Positions 28,599 to 37,490 are shown, counted from the stretch's first letter. The stretch is 64,000 nt of DNA from Paenibacillus glacialis (GCF_001637205.1 NZ_LVJH01000022.1:1-64000), one strand, 5' to 3'. The notes: generated by a model not told the origin, from the letters alone. Program-made: numbers and translations.

Positions 28599-28848
28599 TA
28601 TCTCAATCATTACTATATTGTGACGAAAGTTGCCAGGTTACTGTCGATGACTATAGAAAGTTGTTGTACCTCAAGGCGAAAAACGTTATAGTGAATATGC
28701 GAAAATGGTACGAATTTTTGAAAACAAATGGTTGAATAATAACAATAAAAGTAAGCCATACGGATGGTATGGCTTTTTTAAAATGTATGAGGATATAGAA
28801 TGGATTCGACAACGAACGGACATATGATACAAAAAGGGGATGGTACTT
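28599..28848. other. Region before potA, with an orphan terminator
   Basis: No intact gene is seen. A terminator-like hairpin at 28754-28781 (AAGCCATAC/GTATGGCTT, then T6) has no gene in front of it. A short open stretch before it (about 28660-28825, containing PQGEKRYSEYAKMVRIFENK) reads like a protein fragment but has a stop directly upstream and no start, so it may be a gene remnant. Confidence 0.4.
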
Positions 28849-29829
28849 ATGATTGAACTCGTTGAGATCGAGAAACAATTTCAAGGGCAAGTGGTGGTGA
28901 AACCATTGTCTATGGTTATTGAGGAGGGTGAATTTCTCACGTTGCTTGGACCAAGTGGATGTGGCAAAACGACCATTCTTCGAATGATTGCGGGTTTTGA
29001 ACAACCGACTAGCGGAAATGTAGTACTTGCTGGGAAAGTAGTTACAGAGAATCCTCCTAACGAAAGAGATTTGAACTTGGTATTTCAGCACTATGCTCTA
29101 TTTCCGCATATGACGGTGGAAGAAAATATTGCATTTGGTCTTAAAATGAAAAAGATTCCGAAGGAACAACAAAAGCAGCGGATTGCAGAGGCTGTTGCCA
29201 TGACGCAATTAACGACTCTAACGTCCCGGTACCCTCATCAGCTCTCTGGGGGTCAACAACAGAGAGTAGCTATTGCCCGAGCGATAGTGAATAAACCTAA
29301 AGTATTGTTACTTGATGAGCCACTAGGTGCGCTCGATTTACAACTACGTAAGAATTTACAGACCGAGTTGAAACATCTTCAACGGACACTCGGTATTACA
29401 TTCGTGTATGTAACACATGATCAAGAAGAAGCTATGATGATGTCTGATCGCATCGTTATTTTAAATAATGGACAGGTTGAGCAGATTGGAACCCCTAAAG
29501 AAATTTATTCTTCACCACGTACGCTCTTTGCTGCAACTTTTGTCGGTGAGAATAATGTTTTCACTTCTCCTCAAGGTTTATTTGCTGTACGACCTGAGAA
29601 ATTACGTCCACAACGAAGTGAAGAAAGTTCAATGAAGTCTGGTGTAATTCAAGATGTTTTGTATTTGGGAAATGTGCATAAATTAATGGTTGAACTTGAT
29701 CAAGTTGGTGAGCAGCCAGCCATGACCGTAACTATTGTACTTGATTCAACAGATGAAGAATCTTGGCAAGTCGGTGAGCGGATTGGGGTGAACTGGAACC
29801 CTAAGGATGAGGTGGTGATCCAGCCATGA
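28849..29829 (+). CDS. potA: Spermidine/putrescine ABC transporter ATP-binding protein
   Basis: The 326-residue ATPase has Walker A GPSGCGKTT, signature LSGGQQQR, Walker B VLLLDEPLGALD and a C-terminal TOBE-like part. It belongs to the potABCD polyamine importer, whose other genes follow with four-base overlaps. I chose ATG at 28849; an ATG nine bases upstream directly touches the AAAGGGG ribosome site. Confidence 0.94.
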   Translation: MIELVEIEKQFQGQVVVKPLSMVIEEGEFLTLLGPSGCGKTTILRMIAGFEQPTSGNVVLAGKVVTENPPNERDLNLVFQHYALFPHMTVEENIAFGLKMKKIPKEQQKQRIAEAVAMTQLTTLTSRYPHQLSGGQQQRVAIARAIVNKPKVLLLDEPLGALDLQLRKNLQTELKHLQRTLGITFVYVTHDQEEAMMMSDRIVILNNGQVEQIGTPKEIYSSPRTLFAATFVGENNVFTSPQGLFAVRPEKLRPQRSEESSMKSGVIQDVLYLGNVHKLMVELDQVGEQPAMTVTIVLDSTDEESWQVGERIGVNWNPKDEVVIQP

Positions 29830-30680
29830 ATAAATCCAAATGGTTCTTTACACCGGTGCTACTATGGCTGGGTTTGTTTTTAATTGTGCCAATGCTTATC
29901 GTCGTGGTGATGTCTTTTATGGAACGCGACACACTGGGTAATGTTGTCTATAATTTTAGTTGGGATGGATATAAGACATTTTGGGATTCCCTTTATCTAG
30001 GGATCTATTGGGATACGATTGTGTTATCCATCACCACGACAGTGATATGTTTAGTTGTAAGTTATCCTTTAGCTTACTATTTGGCGAATTCCTCTCCCCG
30101 AGTGCAGAATTGGGGTCTGATCCTGATTACGATTCCGTTCTGGATTAATTTCTTGATTCGGACTTATGCGTGGGTGTTGCTGCTCAGAACTCAGGGCGTA
30201 GTCAACAGTTTATTGATCCATTTCGGATGGATCGACGAACCATTGCAAATGCTCTATACAAAGGGAGCAGTTCTACTAGGAATGGTCTATAATTTTATTC
30301 CTTTTATGGTACTACCACTATATGTAGCTATCGAGCAGATTGATCGACGTTTGCTAGATGCTGCGAGCGATCTAGGAGCTAGTCGTTGGAAGGCCTTCTG
30401 GCACATTGCACTACCACAGAGTAAAACGGGGATTATGACCGGGTCTGTGCTTGTATTTGTGTCTACAGCAGGAATGTTTGTGGTAACAGATATTCTGGGG
30501 GGCTCTAAATCCTCTATGATTAGTAATATTATTCAATCTCAGTTCCTCGGGGCACGTAATTGGCCTTTCGGTTCAGCGCTTTCGGTCATCTTTGTTCTGA
30601 CATCGCTCGTACTGATCGTATTATTTAGTCGAGTTATGAAGTCTCGGAGCGATCGAACAAAGGAGGAGGGGAACATATGA
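29826..30680 (+). CDS. potB: Spermidine/putrescine ABC transporter permease PotB
   Basis: The 284-residue membrane protein has six predicted helices and the permease EAA-type loop DAASDLGASRWKAFWHIALP (about 178-197) that contacts the ATPase. It overlaps potA and potC by four bases each. Confidence 0.93.
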   Translation: MNKSKWFFTPVLLWLGLFLIVPMLIVVVMSFMERDTLGNVVYNFSWDGYKTFWDSLYLGIYWDTIVLSITTTVICLVVSYPLAYYLANSSPRVQNWGLILITIPFWINFLIRTYAWVLLLRTQGVVNSLLIHFGWIDEPLQMLYTKGAVLLGMVYNFIPFMVLPLYVAIEQIDRRLLDAASDLGASRWKAFWHIALPQSKTGIMTGSVLVFVSTAGMFVVTDILGGSKSSMISNIIQSQFLGARNWPFGSALSVIFVLTSLVLIVLFSRVMKSRSDRTKEEGNI

Positions 30681-31483
30681 AGAAGAAAGGACATCCTCTT
30701 CTTGGTATTCATTCTGCGCTAATGATGATATTCATCTATGTACCCATTGTGCTCGTGATGGTGTATTCATTCAATAACACGCGATTAAGTGGGGATTGGA
30801 AAGGATTCACCCTCGACTGGTATGTCTCTTTAATGAAGGATCGCCACGTGATGGAAGCGTTAATGAATAGTCTTGTCATAGCCGTAATTTCTACCGTCGT
30901 AGCGACGTTATTAGGTACAATCTCAGCTTTGAGTATGCGGGATTTCGCGAGAAAGTGGAAAGGCCCACTAAATGGGGTGCTGTATATGCCAGTGATTATT
31001 CCTGACATCATTATGGGATTGTCGTTGTTGGTATTATTCAGTCAACTTCAGATCCCATTAGGTAAGTCTACAGTTATGATCGCCCATATCACCTTTAGTA
31101 TGTCTTATGTATATGTTGTTGTGAACGCAAGATTGGCTGGAATGGGCAGACAGCTTGAAGAAGCAGCTCAGGATTTAGGAGCTACGTATTGGCAAACGTT
31201 TCGTTATGTCACATTACCACAGATTACACCTGGTATCATTTCTGGGGCACTTATTGCATTTACGCTTTCACTTGATGATTTCATGGTTAGTTTCTTCGTT
31301 GCTGGACCTAGCTCCACGACGCTACCAATCTATATTTATGGACAAGTGAAACGAGGGATCTCACCCGAGATTAATGCACTCTGTACACTGCTAATTCTAG
31401 TTAGCATTACGTTAATATTGTTAGCACAATACGTATTGAATCGTGGAAAAGGTCAGAAGAAACATAAGATGTTGCCCTTTTGA
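30677..31483 (+). CDS. potC: Spermidine/putrescine ABC transporter permease PotC
   Basis: The 268-residue permease has six helices and the EAA loop EAAQDLGATYWQTFRYVTLP (about 160-179). It forms the membrane channel with PotB. The ribosome site GGAGGAGGGG precedes the ATG. Confidence 0.93.
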   Translation: MKKKGHPLLGIHSALMMIFIYVPIVLVMVYSFNNTRLSGDWKGFTLDWYVSLMKDRHVMEALMNSLVIAVISTVVATLLGTISALSMRDFARKWKGPLNGVLYMPVIIPDIIMGLSLLVLFSQLQIPLGKSTVMIAHITFSMSYVYVVVNARLAGMGRQLEEAAQDLGATYWQTFRYVTLPQITPGIISGALIAFTLSLDDFMVSFFVAGPSSTTLPIYIYGQVKRGISPEINALCTLLILVSITLILLAQYVLNRGKGQKKHKMLPF

Positions 31484-31598
31484 TTTCTAAATTATGAGAA
31501 CATATTTGCTTCGAATGTTGGATGATCGGGCTGTGAACGTCATGGCTTGTAATTCTTTCATATAAAATGGTTTGACGAAAGAGAGGAGATACGTAACT

Positions 31599-32642
31599 GT
31601 GAAAAGAACTGGATTGTTAAGTATGCTTGTAGTAGGAGTTTTGGCCATTTCCCTTTTGGCTGGTTGTTCTTCTAAAGAAAAGTTGCATATTTACAGTTGG
31701 GCGGACAATTTTGATGAAACGGTGATTTCAGATTTTGAGAAAGAGTTCAACGTAGACATAACATATGATATTTACGCAAATAATGAAGATCTTTTAGCTA
31801 AAATTAAAGCTGGTGGCGGAGGTTATGATCTAATCCAACCTTCTGATTATATGGTGGAGACGATGATCAAGAACAATCTGCTTGAACCATTGGATAAGAA
31901 TAATATCCCAAACTATGTGAATATTGCGGATACATTCAAAGATCCAGCGTTCGATCCAGACAATAAATATTCCATTGTCTATACTTCTGGTGTAACCGGA
32001 ATTGCATATAACAAGAAATATATTAAAGATCCGATTGATAGTTGGGAAGATCTTTGGAATCCAGCCTATAAGGGTAAAGTATTGCTACTGGATGACAACC
32101 GTGAAGTGATCGGTATGGCGCTTAAGAAGCAAGGATTCTCAAACAGTACGACGAATGAAACGGAGATTAAAGCGGCCGTAGATAATCTTAAAACGTTGCT
32201 TCCAAGCGTGTTAGCTTTTGATACAGATACGATTAAACAGAAAATGATTCAAGAAGAGGGCTGGATCAGTACCGTATGGTCTGGAGATGCTGCATATATT
32301 GTGAAGGATAACCCTGATATTGCTTATGTTGTGCCTAAAGAAGGGGCAACGATATTCTCTGATAACTACGCTATCCCTAAGGGCGCTAAGAATAAAGCAT
32401 TAGCAGAGAAATTCATCAACTATATGTTAGATCCTAAAGTGAGTGCGGCAAATTATGAAGCGATTGGATATAGTGATCCAAATGTGAAAGCGATGGAGTT
32501 CCATAGTGAAACATACCGCAATAATAAGATGATCAATCTTTCTGAGGATGAACTAAATCGGGTAGAGTGGTTGAGTGATGTAGGCGATAGCCTGCAAATC
32601 TATGATCGTTACTGGACGGAATTGAAAAGTGGGCGGGAATAA
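31599..32642 (+). CDS. potD: Polyamine-binding lipoprotein PotD
   Basis: The 347-residue solute-binding protein begins with a lipoprotein signal peptide; the lipobox LLAGC puts the lipidated cysteine at residue 23. The mature part starts with LHIYSWADNFDE, typical of PotD/PotF proteins, and has aromatic and acidic residues for polyamine binding. The start is GTG at 31599 behind GAGAGGAGA; a TTG at 31572 lies before that site. It is a substrate for Lgt. Confidence 0.94.
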   Translation: MKRTGLLSMLVVGVLAISLLAGCSSKEKLHIYSWADNFDETVISDFEKEFNVDITYDIYANNEDLLAKIKAGGGGYDLIQPSDYMVETMIKNNLLEPLDKNNIPNYVNIADTFKDPAFDPDNKYSIVYTSGVTGIAYNKKYIKDPIDSWEDLWNPAYKGKVLLLDDNREVIGMALKKQGFSNSTTNETEIKAAVDNLKTLLPSVLAFDTDTIKQKMIQEEGWISTVWSGDAAYIVKDNPDIAYVVPKEGATIFSDNYAIPKGAKNKALAEKFINYMLDPKVSAANYEAIGYSDPNVKAMEFHSETYRNNKMINLSEDELNRVEWLSDVGDSLQIYDRYWTELKSGRE

Positions 32643-32678
32643 TATCCTAAACACATATGGTAAGGGATGAACAGATAG

Positions 32679-32717
32679 CAGTTCGAAGCTACAATTGTAG
32701 CTTTGGACTGTTTTTTT
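32679..32717 (+). terminator. Intrinsic terminator of potABCD
   Basis: A 16-bp stem (CAGTTCGAAGCTACAA with its near complement) is followed by seven T residues. Confidence 0.92.
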
Positions 32718-32830
32718 GCTATATAGATCAAGAAACAGGTGTGTGATGGGTTGGGTGAGTTGAAAACAACCAAACGATATTATATAATGTTTATTAAATT
32801 GGCAAACATAAGTGAGAGGTGTCTATAATA

Positions 32831-33604
32831 ATGGTTCATTTGTCTGATTCATTCTGGAACGCTAGTATGGAAGAAATCAAGCGAGGTTACGTGTTCAATC
32901 AAGAACAGGAGGCTTATGAGTGCTTAGTCTGCGGCAAGCGGTATGAGAAAGGAATCATCTATAAGGATGAAGAGGTGTTGTACGAGGCTGAGAAGTATGT
33001 GCGTCGGCATATCACGAGTGAACATACGTCGATGGTAGATTTTTTATTGGGATTAGATAAGAAATGGACAGGATTAACCGATTTGCAACGAACGTTATTG
33101 AACTTTTTCCAAAGTGGACTAAGTGATCAAGAGATCGTTAAAGAATTGGATGGCGGAAGTTCCTCCACCATTCGCAATCATCGGTTTACTTTACGCGAGA
33201 AGATGAAGCAAGCTAAGGTGTTTCTGTCTATTATGGAACTTGTGGAGGAGAAATCGAGCCATAAGAGCAAGTATATCCATATTCACGAGTCCCCTTCCTT
33301 ACTGAATGAGCGGCATGCCATTACGGAGCGAGAGAATGAAGAGATTCTTAATACGTATTTCAATCAGGGTCTAGAAGGACCGTTAAAGGAGTTCCCGAAG
33401 AAGGAGAAGCGTAAAATTGTTGTTTTGAGATATCTTACGCAATTGTTTGATGGTCAGAAACACTATTCGGAAAAAGAGGTCAACGAAATCCTTAAAGAAC
33501 GCTTAGATGACTATGTCACATTAAGACGCTACTTGATCGAATATGGATTTATGGACCGGGAACCAGATGGTAGTCGATATTGGGTGAAAAGTAGAACCAA
33601 ATAG
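32831..33604 (+). CDS. DUF2087 transcriptional regulator
   Basis: The 257-residue protein has a CLVCGKRYEKG zinc-ribbon-like start (about 33) with HITSEH as possible further ligands, a LuxR-like helix-turn-helix (about 90-130, GLSDQEIVKELDGGSSSTI), and a C-terminal DUF2087 domain (about 185-255). DUF2087 proteins are taken to be regulators; the target is unknown. I chose ATG at 32831 behind GAGAGGTG. The stop codon lies inside an inverted-repeat element (33601-33646). Confidence 0.8.
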   Translation: MVHLSDSFWNASMEEIKRGYVFNQEQEAYECLVCGKRYEKGIIYKDEEVLYEAEKYVRRHITSEHTSMVDFLLGLDKKWTGLTDLQRTLLNFFQSGLSDQEIVKELDGGSSSTIRNHRFTLREKMKQAKVFLSIMELVEEKSSHKSKYIHIHESPSLLNERHAITERENEEILNTYFNQGLEGPLKEFPKKEKRKIVVLRYLTQLFDGQKHYSEKEVNEILKERLDDYVTLRRYLIEYGFMDREPDGSRYWVKSRTK

Positions 33605-33646
33605 AATGAACTAAAGTACTTCACTTTCACGTTTAGTTCAATCTAT
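33601..33646. repeat. ATAGAATGAACTAAAG inverted-repeat element, copy 2
   Basis: The arms 33601-33616 and 33631-33646 match those at 3762 and 3833 but enclose only 14 bp. The left arm supplies the stop codon of the DUF2087 gene. A lone right arm (TAGTTCAATCTAT) follows the next gene at 34102-34114. Confidence 0.75.
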
Positions 33647-33681
33647 GTAAATAATGAATGATAAAGAAAGAAGGTAACGAT

Positions 33682-34092
33682 ATGGATCAACAAAGACGTA
33701 AACAATTAGTAACTGAGTATCAACAGCTCCCACGTAAGATTGGGGTATATCAGATTTGTAACTTATCAAATCAAAAGATATGGATTGGGAGTAGCTTAAA
33801 TCTATATGGAGCGCTGAATAAAGATGTGTTCATACTGAACATGGGTAATCATGCTTGTGTACCCCTACAGCAGGAATGGAAGGAATATGGTGAGCAACAA
33901 TTCCAATTAGAAATATTGGAAGAACTGAAGCTGGATGAGGGAGAATCGCTGATTGGTATGGTCCCTTTGAACGTACCTGTAAACCATCCGATGAATAAAA
34001 GATACAAGAACGAGCTAGAGGAGTTAGAGCAGAAGTGGTTGGATAAGCTGCAGCCTTACGGGGACAAAGGGTATCATGAACGAAAATCATGA
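33682..34092 (+). CDS. GIY-YIG-like nuclease-domain protein
   Basis: The 136-residue protein contains GVYQICNLSNQKIWIGSS (about 21-38), a GIY-YIG core in altered form (GVY and WIG). Such small proteins of Bacilli are unstudied and may not be active nucleases. It follows the DUF2087 gene, so the two may act together. I chose ATG at 33682 behind AAGGTAA. Confidence 0.7.
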   Translation: MDQQRRKQLVTEYQQLPRKIGVYQICNLSNQKIWIGSSLNLYGALNKDVFILNMGNHACVPLQQEWKEYGEQQFQLEILEELKLDEGESLIGMVPLNVPVNHPMNKRYKNELEELEQKWLDKLQPYGDKGYHERKS

Positions 34093-34216
34093 ATATTAAG
34101 GTAGTTCAATCTATATAGCGACAATACTGTTACTCGGATGTTACCTTATTCATTTCCTATTTCGATATACTATGAGTGAAATACTAATAATTAGTTTATT
34201 GGAGGGAATACTGGGA

Positions 34217-35299
34217 ATGAATAGGGTAAAGAAATATAGCGCTACAGTATTAGTGGCAGGTGTTCTAGTAACAAGTTTAGGATTTACAGGACTAGCGCCG
34301 GCCATTGCAGCACCGATCACGAAGAACACCGTACAACAACCAAGTGTGGTTCTGAAATGGAAAGAAACGACGTTATCCCAAAAAGGATTGATCAGTAATG
34401 GAAGTACTTTGATTCCTGTAACCGTACTGAGAGATCAAATGGGGCTACCTTTAACTTATAATCCAGCAAGTAAAACATATAGCATTGGCAGTGGATATAA
34501 ACAATTGGATATATCTATTTCTGAATATGGCGTAGATGCATACATTAATAACCATTATGTGAATGAGTACGAAGTGAAGAATATCGGTGGCAGATTGTAT
34601 GTCCCTTTTAAATTAATGAGTGATTATTTAGGGTATCAAGGCGTGTGGAATCCACCACTTAAGTCTTTGAGCATTACTCCGAGAGTGGAGAATGATATCG
34701 TGATCACAACAAAATCCGAAGAGAGTAAGACGAAGGATGCATCATTCCTTTTGCAATACCCTACGATCAGTGGGCTTGAGAACGCCGCCGCGGAGAAGGA
34801 AATTAACGCTATGTTAGAGAAGGTTAAGAAACAGTTCGTTGAAGCTGCGAATGAGCAGGCTGCCTTGAGAGATGGCACTGTCGAGCACCCTTACGAATTC
34901 CTTCAAAATTATCTCGTAACTTATAATCAGAATGGGATGTTAAGTCTTGTTATGAATCAATATAGTTATACAGGTGGAGCACATGGTATGAACAACCGCA
35001 TAGGATTAACATTTTCATTACAAGATGGGAAGTTACTTTCGATTGATGATCTTTTGAAAGAGAAGAATCCTACCTACAAAGTGGGCCTAGATAAATTCTT
35101 ATTGAAGAGTCTTCAGGGATTCGAAGGGTATTATGGTGACTTCAAAGGACTAGGTGCTGATGTTGATTACTATCTCAAAACAGATGGGTTAGCGTTGTTC
35201 TTCCAACAGTATGAATATGCACCTTATGCTGCAGGCAATCCTACCTTCGTCATTCCATTCGATCAGGTAGTACCGAAAGCAAATAGTCTATTTGAATAG
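34217..35299 (+). CDS. Secreted protein with copper-amine-oxidase-N-like and DUF3298 domains (paralogue 1)
   Basis: The 360-residue protein has a signal peptide (cleavage near residue 32, after APAIA), a copper-amine-oxidase-N-like region (about 45-160, with TLIPVTVLRDQMGLPLTYN and LYVPFKLMSDYLG), and a C-terminal DUF4163/DUF3298 region (about 175-355, with QYSYTGGAHGMNNRIGLTF). This last pair of domains also occurs in RsiV, an anti-sigma factor that binds lysozyme, and in PdaC; no membrane anchor is present here, so the protein is probably free or wall-bound. The start is ATG at 34217 behind GGAGGGAA. Confidence 0.82.
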   Translation: MNRVKKYSATVLVAGVLVTSLGFTGLAPAIAAPITKNTVQQPSVVLKWKETTLSQKGLISNGSTLIPVTVLRDQMGLPLTYNPASKTYSIGSGYKQLDISISEYGVDAYINNHYVNEYEVKNIGGRLYVPFKLMSDYLGYQGVWNPPLKSLSITPRVENDIVITTKSEESKTKDASFLLQYPTISGLENAAAEKEINAMLEKVKKQFVEAANEQAALRDGTVEHPYEFLQNYLVTYNQNGMLSLVMNQYSYTGGAHGMNNRIGLTFSLQDGKLLSIDDLLKEKNPTYKVGLDKFLLKSLQGFEGYYGDFKGLGADVDYYLKTDGLALFFQQYEYAPYAAGNPTFVIPFDQVVPKANSLFE

Positions 35300-35318
35300 T
35301 ATGTTCTCTTGAAAATCA

Positions 35319-35360
35319 TGAAATCTTGTTCTTCCGAATATGTGGGAGCAAGGTTTCTTT
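35319..35360 (+). terminator. Probable terminator between the two paralogues
   Basis: AAATCTTGTTCTTCC pairs imperfectly with GGGAGCAAGGTTT and is followed by CTTT. It resembles the better terminator behind the second paralogue (36547-36595), so it probably came with the duplication. Confidence 0.5.
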
Positions 35361-35442
35361 GAAATATATAAGTAGAGTTGTGGTTCAATATAATCCTACT
35401 TGGCTTATACTCATAATAGTTGCGTTGAAGGGAGCTGTCATA

Positions 35443-36525
35443 ATGAATAAGGTACTGAAATATAGTATTTCGGCATTGATTGCAGGTGTTCTGGTAGCAA
35501 GCTTTGGATATACAGGACAGGCGTCAGTATTTGCAGTAGAGAATACGAAGAACGTTGTGCAACAGACACCAGTTATTTTGAAATGGAAGGGAAAAACGTT
35601 ATCCCAAAAGGGATTAATCAATAATGGGAATACACTCATTCCTGTGAGTGTACTGAAAGATGAGTTAGGGTTACCTTTATCTTATAATCAAGGAACGAGA
35701 ACATATTACCTTGGCAGTGGATATAGACAGTTGAATATGGATGTATCCGAGTATGGGGTAAGTGCGAACGTAAATAACTATTATATTTATGATTACGAAG
35801 TGAAGAATATTGGAGGCAAGCTCTACATACCGTTTAAATTATTAAGTGACTATATGGGGGTACAAGGGGTATGGAACCCTTCGCTGAAGTCTTTGAGTAT
35901 CACGCCAAGAGCGGAGAATGATGTAAAGATTACAACAGAGTTATTAGAAACGAAAACGAAGGATACATTATTCCTTGTACGTTATCCTAAGCTTAGTGGA
36001 CTAGGGAATGCAGAGGTGGAGAAGAGTATTAACGCTGTACTCGAGAAACACAAGAATCAGTTTGTCGAAGATTCGAAAGAGCAGGAGAAGAAGAGAGATA
36101 GCTCTGTCGATTACATGTACCAAGCCTTTCAGAATTTTGCCGTAACTTACAATGAGAATGGCATGCTAAGTCTGGTCATCGATCAGTATAGTTATACTGG
36201 GGGTGCTCACGATGGCACGATTCGAACAGGATTCACTTTTTCGTTGAAGGATGGAAAAGTGCTTTCACTTGAGGATTTGTTGAAAGAGAAGAGTCCCACT
36301 TACAAAGTAGGGTTGGACAAACTCGTAATGAAGAATCTAAAGGGTATCAATGGCTTTTCTGATCAATTTAAGGGACTTGGTCAAGACGCTGATTACTATC
36401 TCAAACCAGACGGGCTAGCGGTGTTCTTCCAACAGTATGAATACACTCCTTATGCTGCAGGCATTCCGACGTTTGTGATTCCGTATAATCAGGTGTTGCC
36501 GAAAGGGACGAGCCTTGTCAAATAG
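35443..36525 (+). CDS. Secreted protein with copper-amine-oxidase-N-like and DUF3298 domains (paralogue 2)
   Basis: This 360-residue protein has the same length and domain order as the one before it, and by eye more than half of the residues agree along the whole length. It has its own signal peptide (cleavage near residue 32). It is therefore a tandem duplicate. I chose ATG at 35443 behind GGGAGCTG; an upstream in-frame ATG would give an unlikely 39-residue extension. Confidence 0.82.
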   Translation: MNKVLKYSISALIAGVLVASFGYTGQASVFAVENTKNVVQQTPVILKWKGKTLSQKGLINNGNTLIPVSVLKDELGLPLSYNQGTRTYYLGSGYRQLNMDVSEYGVSANVNNYYIYDYEVKNIGGKLYIPFKLLSDYMGVQGVWNPSLKSLSITPRAENDVKITTELLETKTKDTLFLVRYPKLSGLGNAEVEKSINAVLEKHKNQFVEDSKEQEKKRDSSVDYMYQAFQNFAVTYNENGMLSLVIDQYSYTGGAHDGTIRTGFTFSLKDGKVLSLEDLLKEKSPTYKVGLDKLVMKNLKGINGFSDQFKGLGQDADYYLKPDGLAVFFQQYEYTPYAAGIPTFVIPYNQVLPKGTSLVK

Positions 36526-36546
36526 ATTTCTTTCTGGAAATAAACA

Positions 36547-36595
36547 TAACAAAAACCTTGCGCCTAAATTTCATAGGAGCAAGGTTTGTTGTGGA
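36547..36595 (+). terminator. Terminator after paralogue 2
   Basis: ACCTTGCGCCT pairs with AGGAGCAAGGT around a short loop, followed by TTGTTG. Confidence 0.65.
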
Positions 36596-36612
36596 AATGG
36601 TTTTATTTATTA

Positions 36613-36712
36613 AAATATAAGAAAGTATAAGTTTCACTTGATACTCTATTTCCTATATTTCCGCTAAAACGGGTGCTGTCCTTGAAAGGTAAGGCTCAGC
36701 CGTTTCTACTTG
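36613..36712 (+). repeat. Two-hairpin dispersed repeat, copy D, overlapping the clpP end
   Basis: The first hairpin is close to copy A; the second (GGTGCTGTCCTTGAAAGGTA) is shortened. Its last bases CTACTTG, which also end copies A and C, provide the stop codon and last lysine codon of clpP on the minus strand. Confidence 0.85.
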
Positions 36713-37302
36713 TCTAAAGCTAACGGGCGCTCGATTACTTTGTCGATGATACCGTATGATGCAGCATCAGCGGCACTCATAAAGTAATCACGATCGGTAT
36801 CTTTCTCAATACGTTCTAGCGGTTGTCCTGTACGTTCGGACAATATTTTGTTCAACTTATCACGCATTTTGAGAATGCGACGAGCACGGATTTCGATATC
36901 CGATGCTTGACCTTGCGCACCACCCAAAGGCTGATGAATCATGATTTCACTGTTTGGTAGAGCGAAACGTTTGCCAATAGCGCCTGCGTTCAATAGGAAC
37001 GCACCCATCGAAGCAGCCATACCAACACAGATAGTGGATACATCTGGTTTAATATATTGCATTGTGTCGAATATCGCCATACCGGCTGTAATCGATCCAC
37101 CAGGACTGTTTACATATAAGGAGATATCCTTCTCAGGGTCTTCAGCAGCTAGGAATAACAATTGTGCAATAATGGAATTGGCAACAACGTCATTAACATC
37201 AGAGCCTAAGAAAATGATGCGATCTTTCAAAAGTCTAGAATAGATGTCATATGCGCGCTCGCCGCGGTTGCTTTGTTCAACGACCATAGGAATGAAACCC
37301 AC
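36706..37302 (-). CDS. clpP: ATP-dependent Clp protease proteolytic subunit
   Basis: ClpP forms the 14-subunit protease chamber that works with ClpX or ClpC. At 198 residues it has normal length. The catalytic Ser98 (GMAASMGAF), His123 (MIHQPLGG) and Asp172 region are present. The start is ATG with AGGGAGG upstream. A CtsR operator overlaps the probable promoter. ClpXP destroys proteins tagged by tmRNA, which is encoded at 49626. Confidence 0.97.
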   Translation of the reverse strand: MGFIPMVVEQSNRGERAYDIYSRLLKDRIIFLGSDVNDVVANSIIAQLLFLAAEDPEKDISLYVNSPGGSITAGMAIFDTMQYIKPDVSTICVGMAASMGAFLLNAGAIGKRFALPNSEIMIHQPLGGAQGQASDIEIRARRILKMRDKLNKILSERTGQPLERIEKDTDRDYFMSAADAASYGIIDKVIERPLALDK

Positions 37303-37378
37303 GTTGAAAACCTCCCTTAATTAGCTAAATTATAACCTTTATTATACATACGATTACCGTATTTACCACATGATAAAC

Positions 37379-37408
37379 ATTTTAAATCAAAAAGTCAAAG
37401 AAAGTCAA
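37379..37408 (-). promoter_or_regulatory. Candidate clpP promoter
   Basis: On the minus strand TTGACT (37408-37403) and TAAAAT (37384-37379) are separated by 18 bases. The -35 falls inside the CtsR operator. A 5' leader of about 70 bases would follow. Confidence 0.55.
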
Positions 37409-37409
37409 A
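37393..37409. promoter_or_regulatory. CtsR operator
   Basis: AGTCAAAGAAAGTCAAA matches the CtsR heptad repeat RGTCAAANANRGTCAAA exactly. CtsR represses clp genes in Firmicutes and is released by heat stress. The site covers the -35 of the clpP promoter. Confidence 0.85.
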
Positions 37410-37490
37410 CTCTAGATAAAAAAAATAGCCATGATTGGCTTTTGATGGTTTGGTTAAAGATATAGTAGTCAGCTATTGTAACAATTATAA

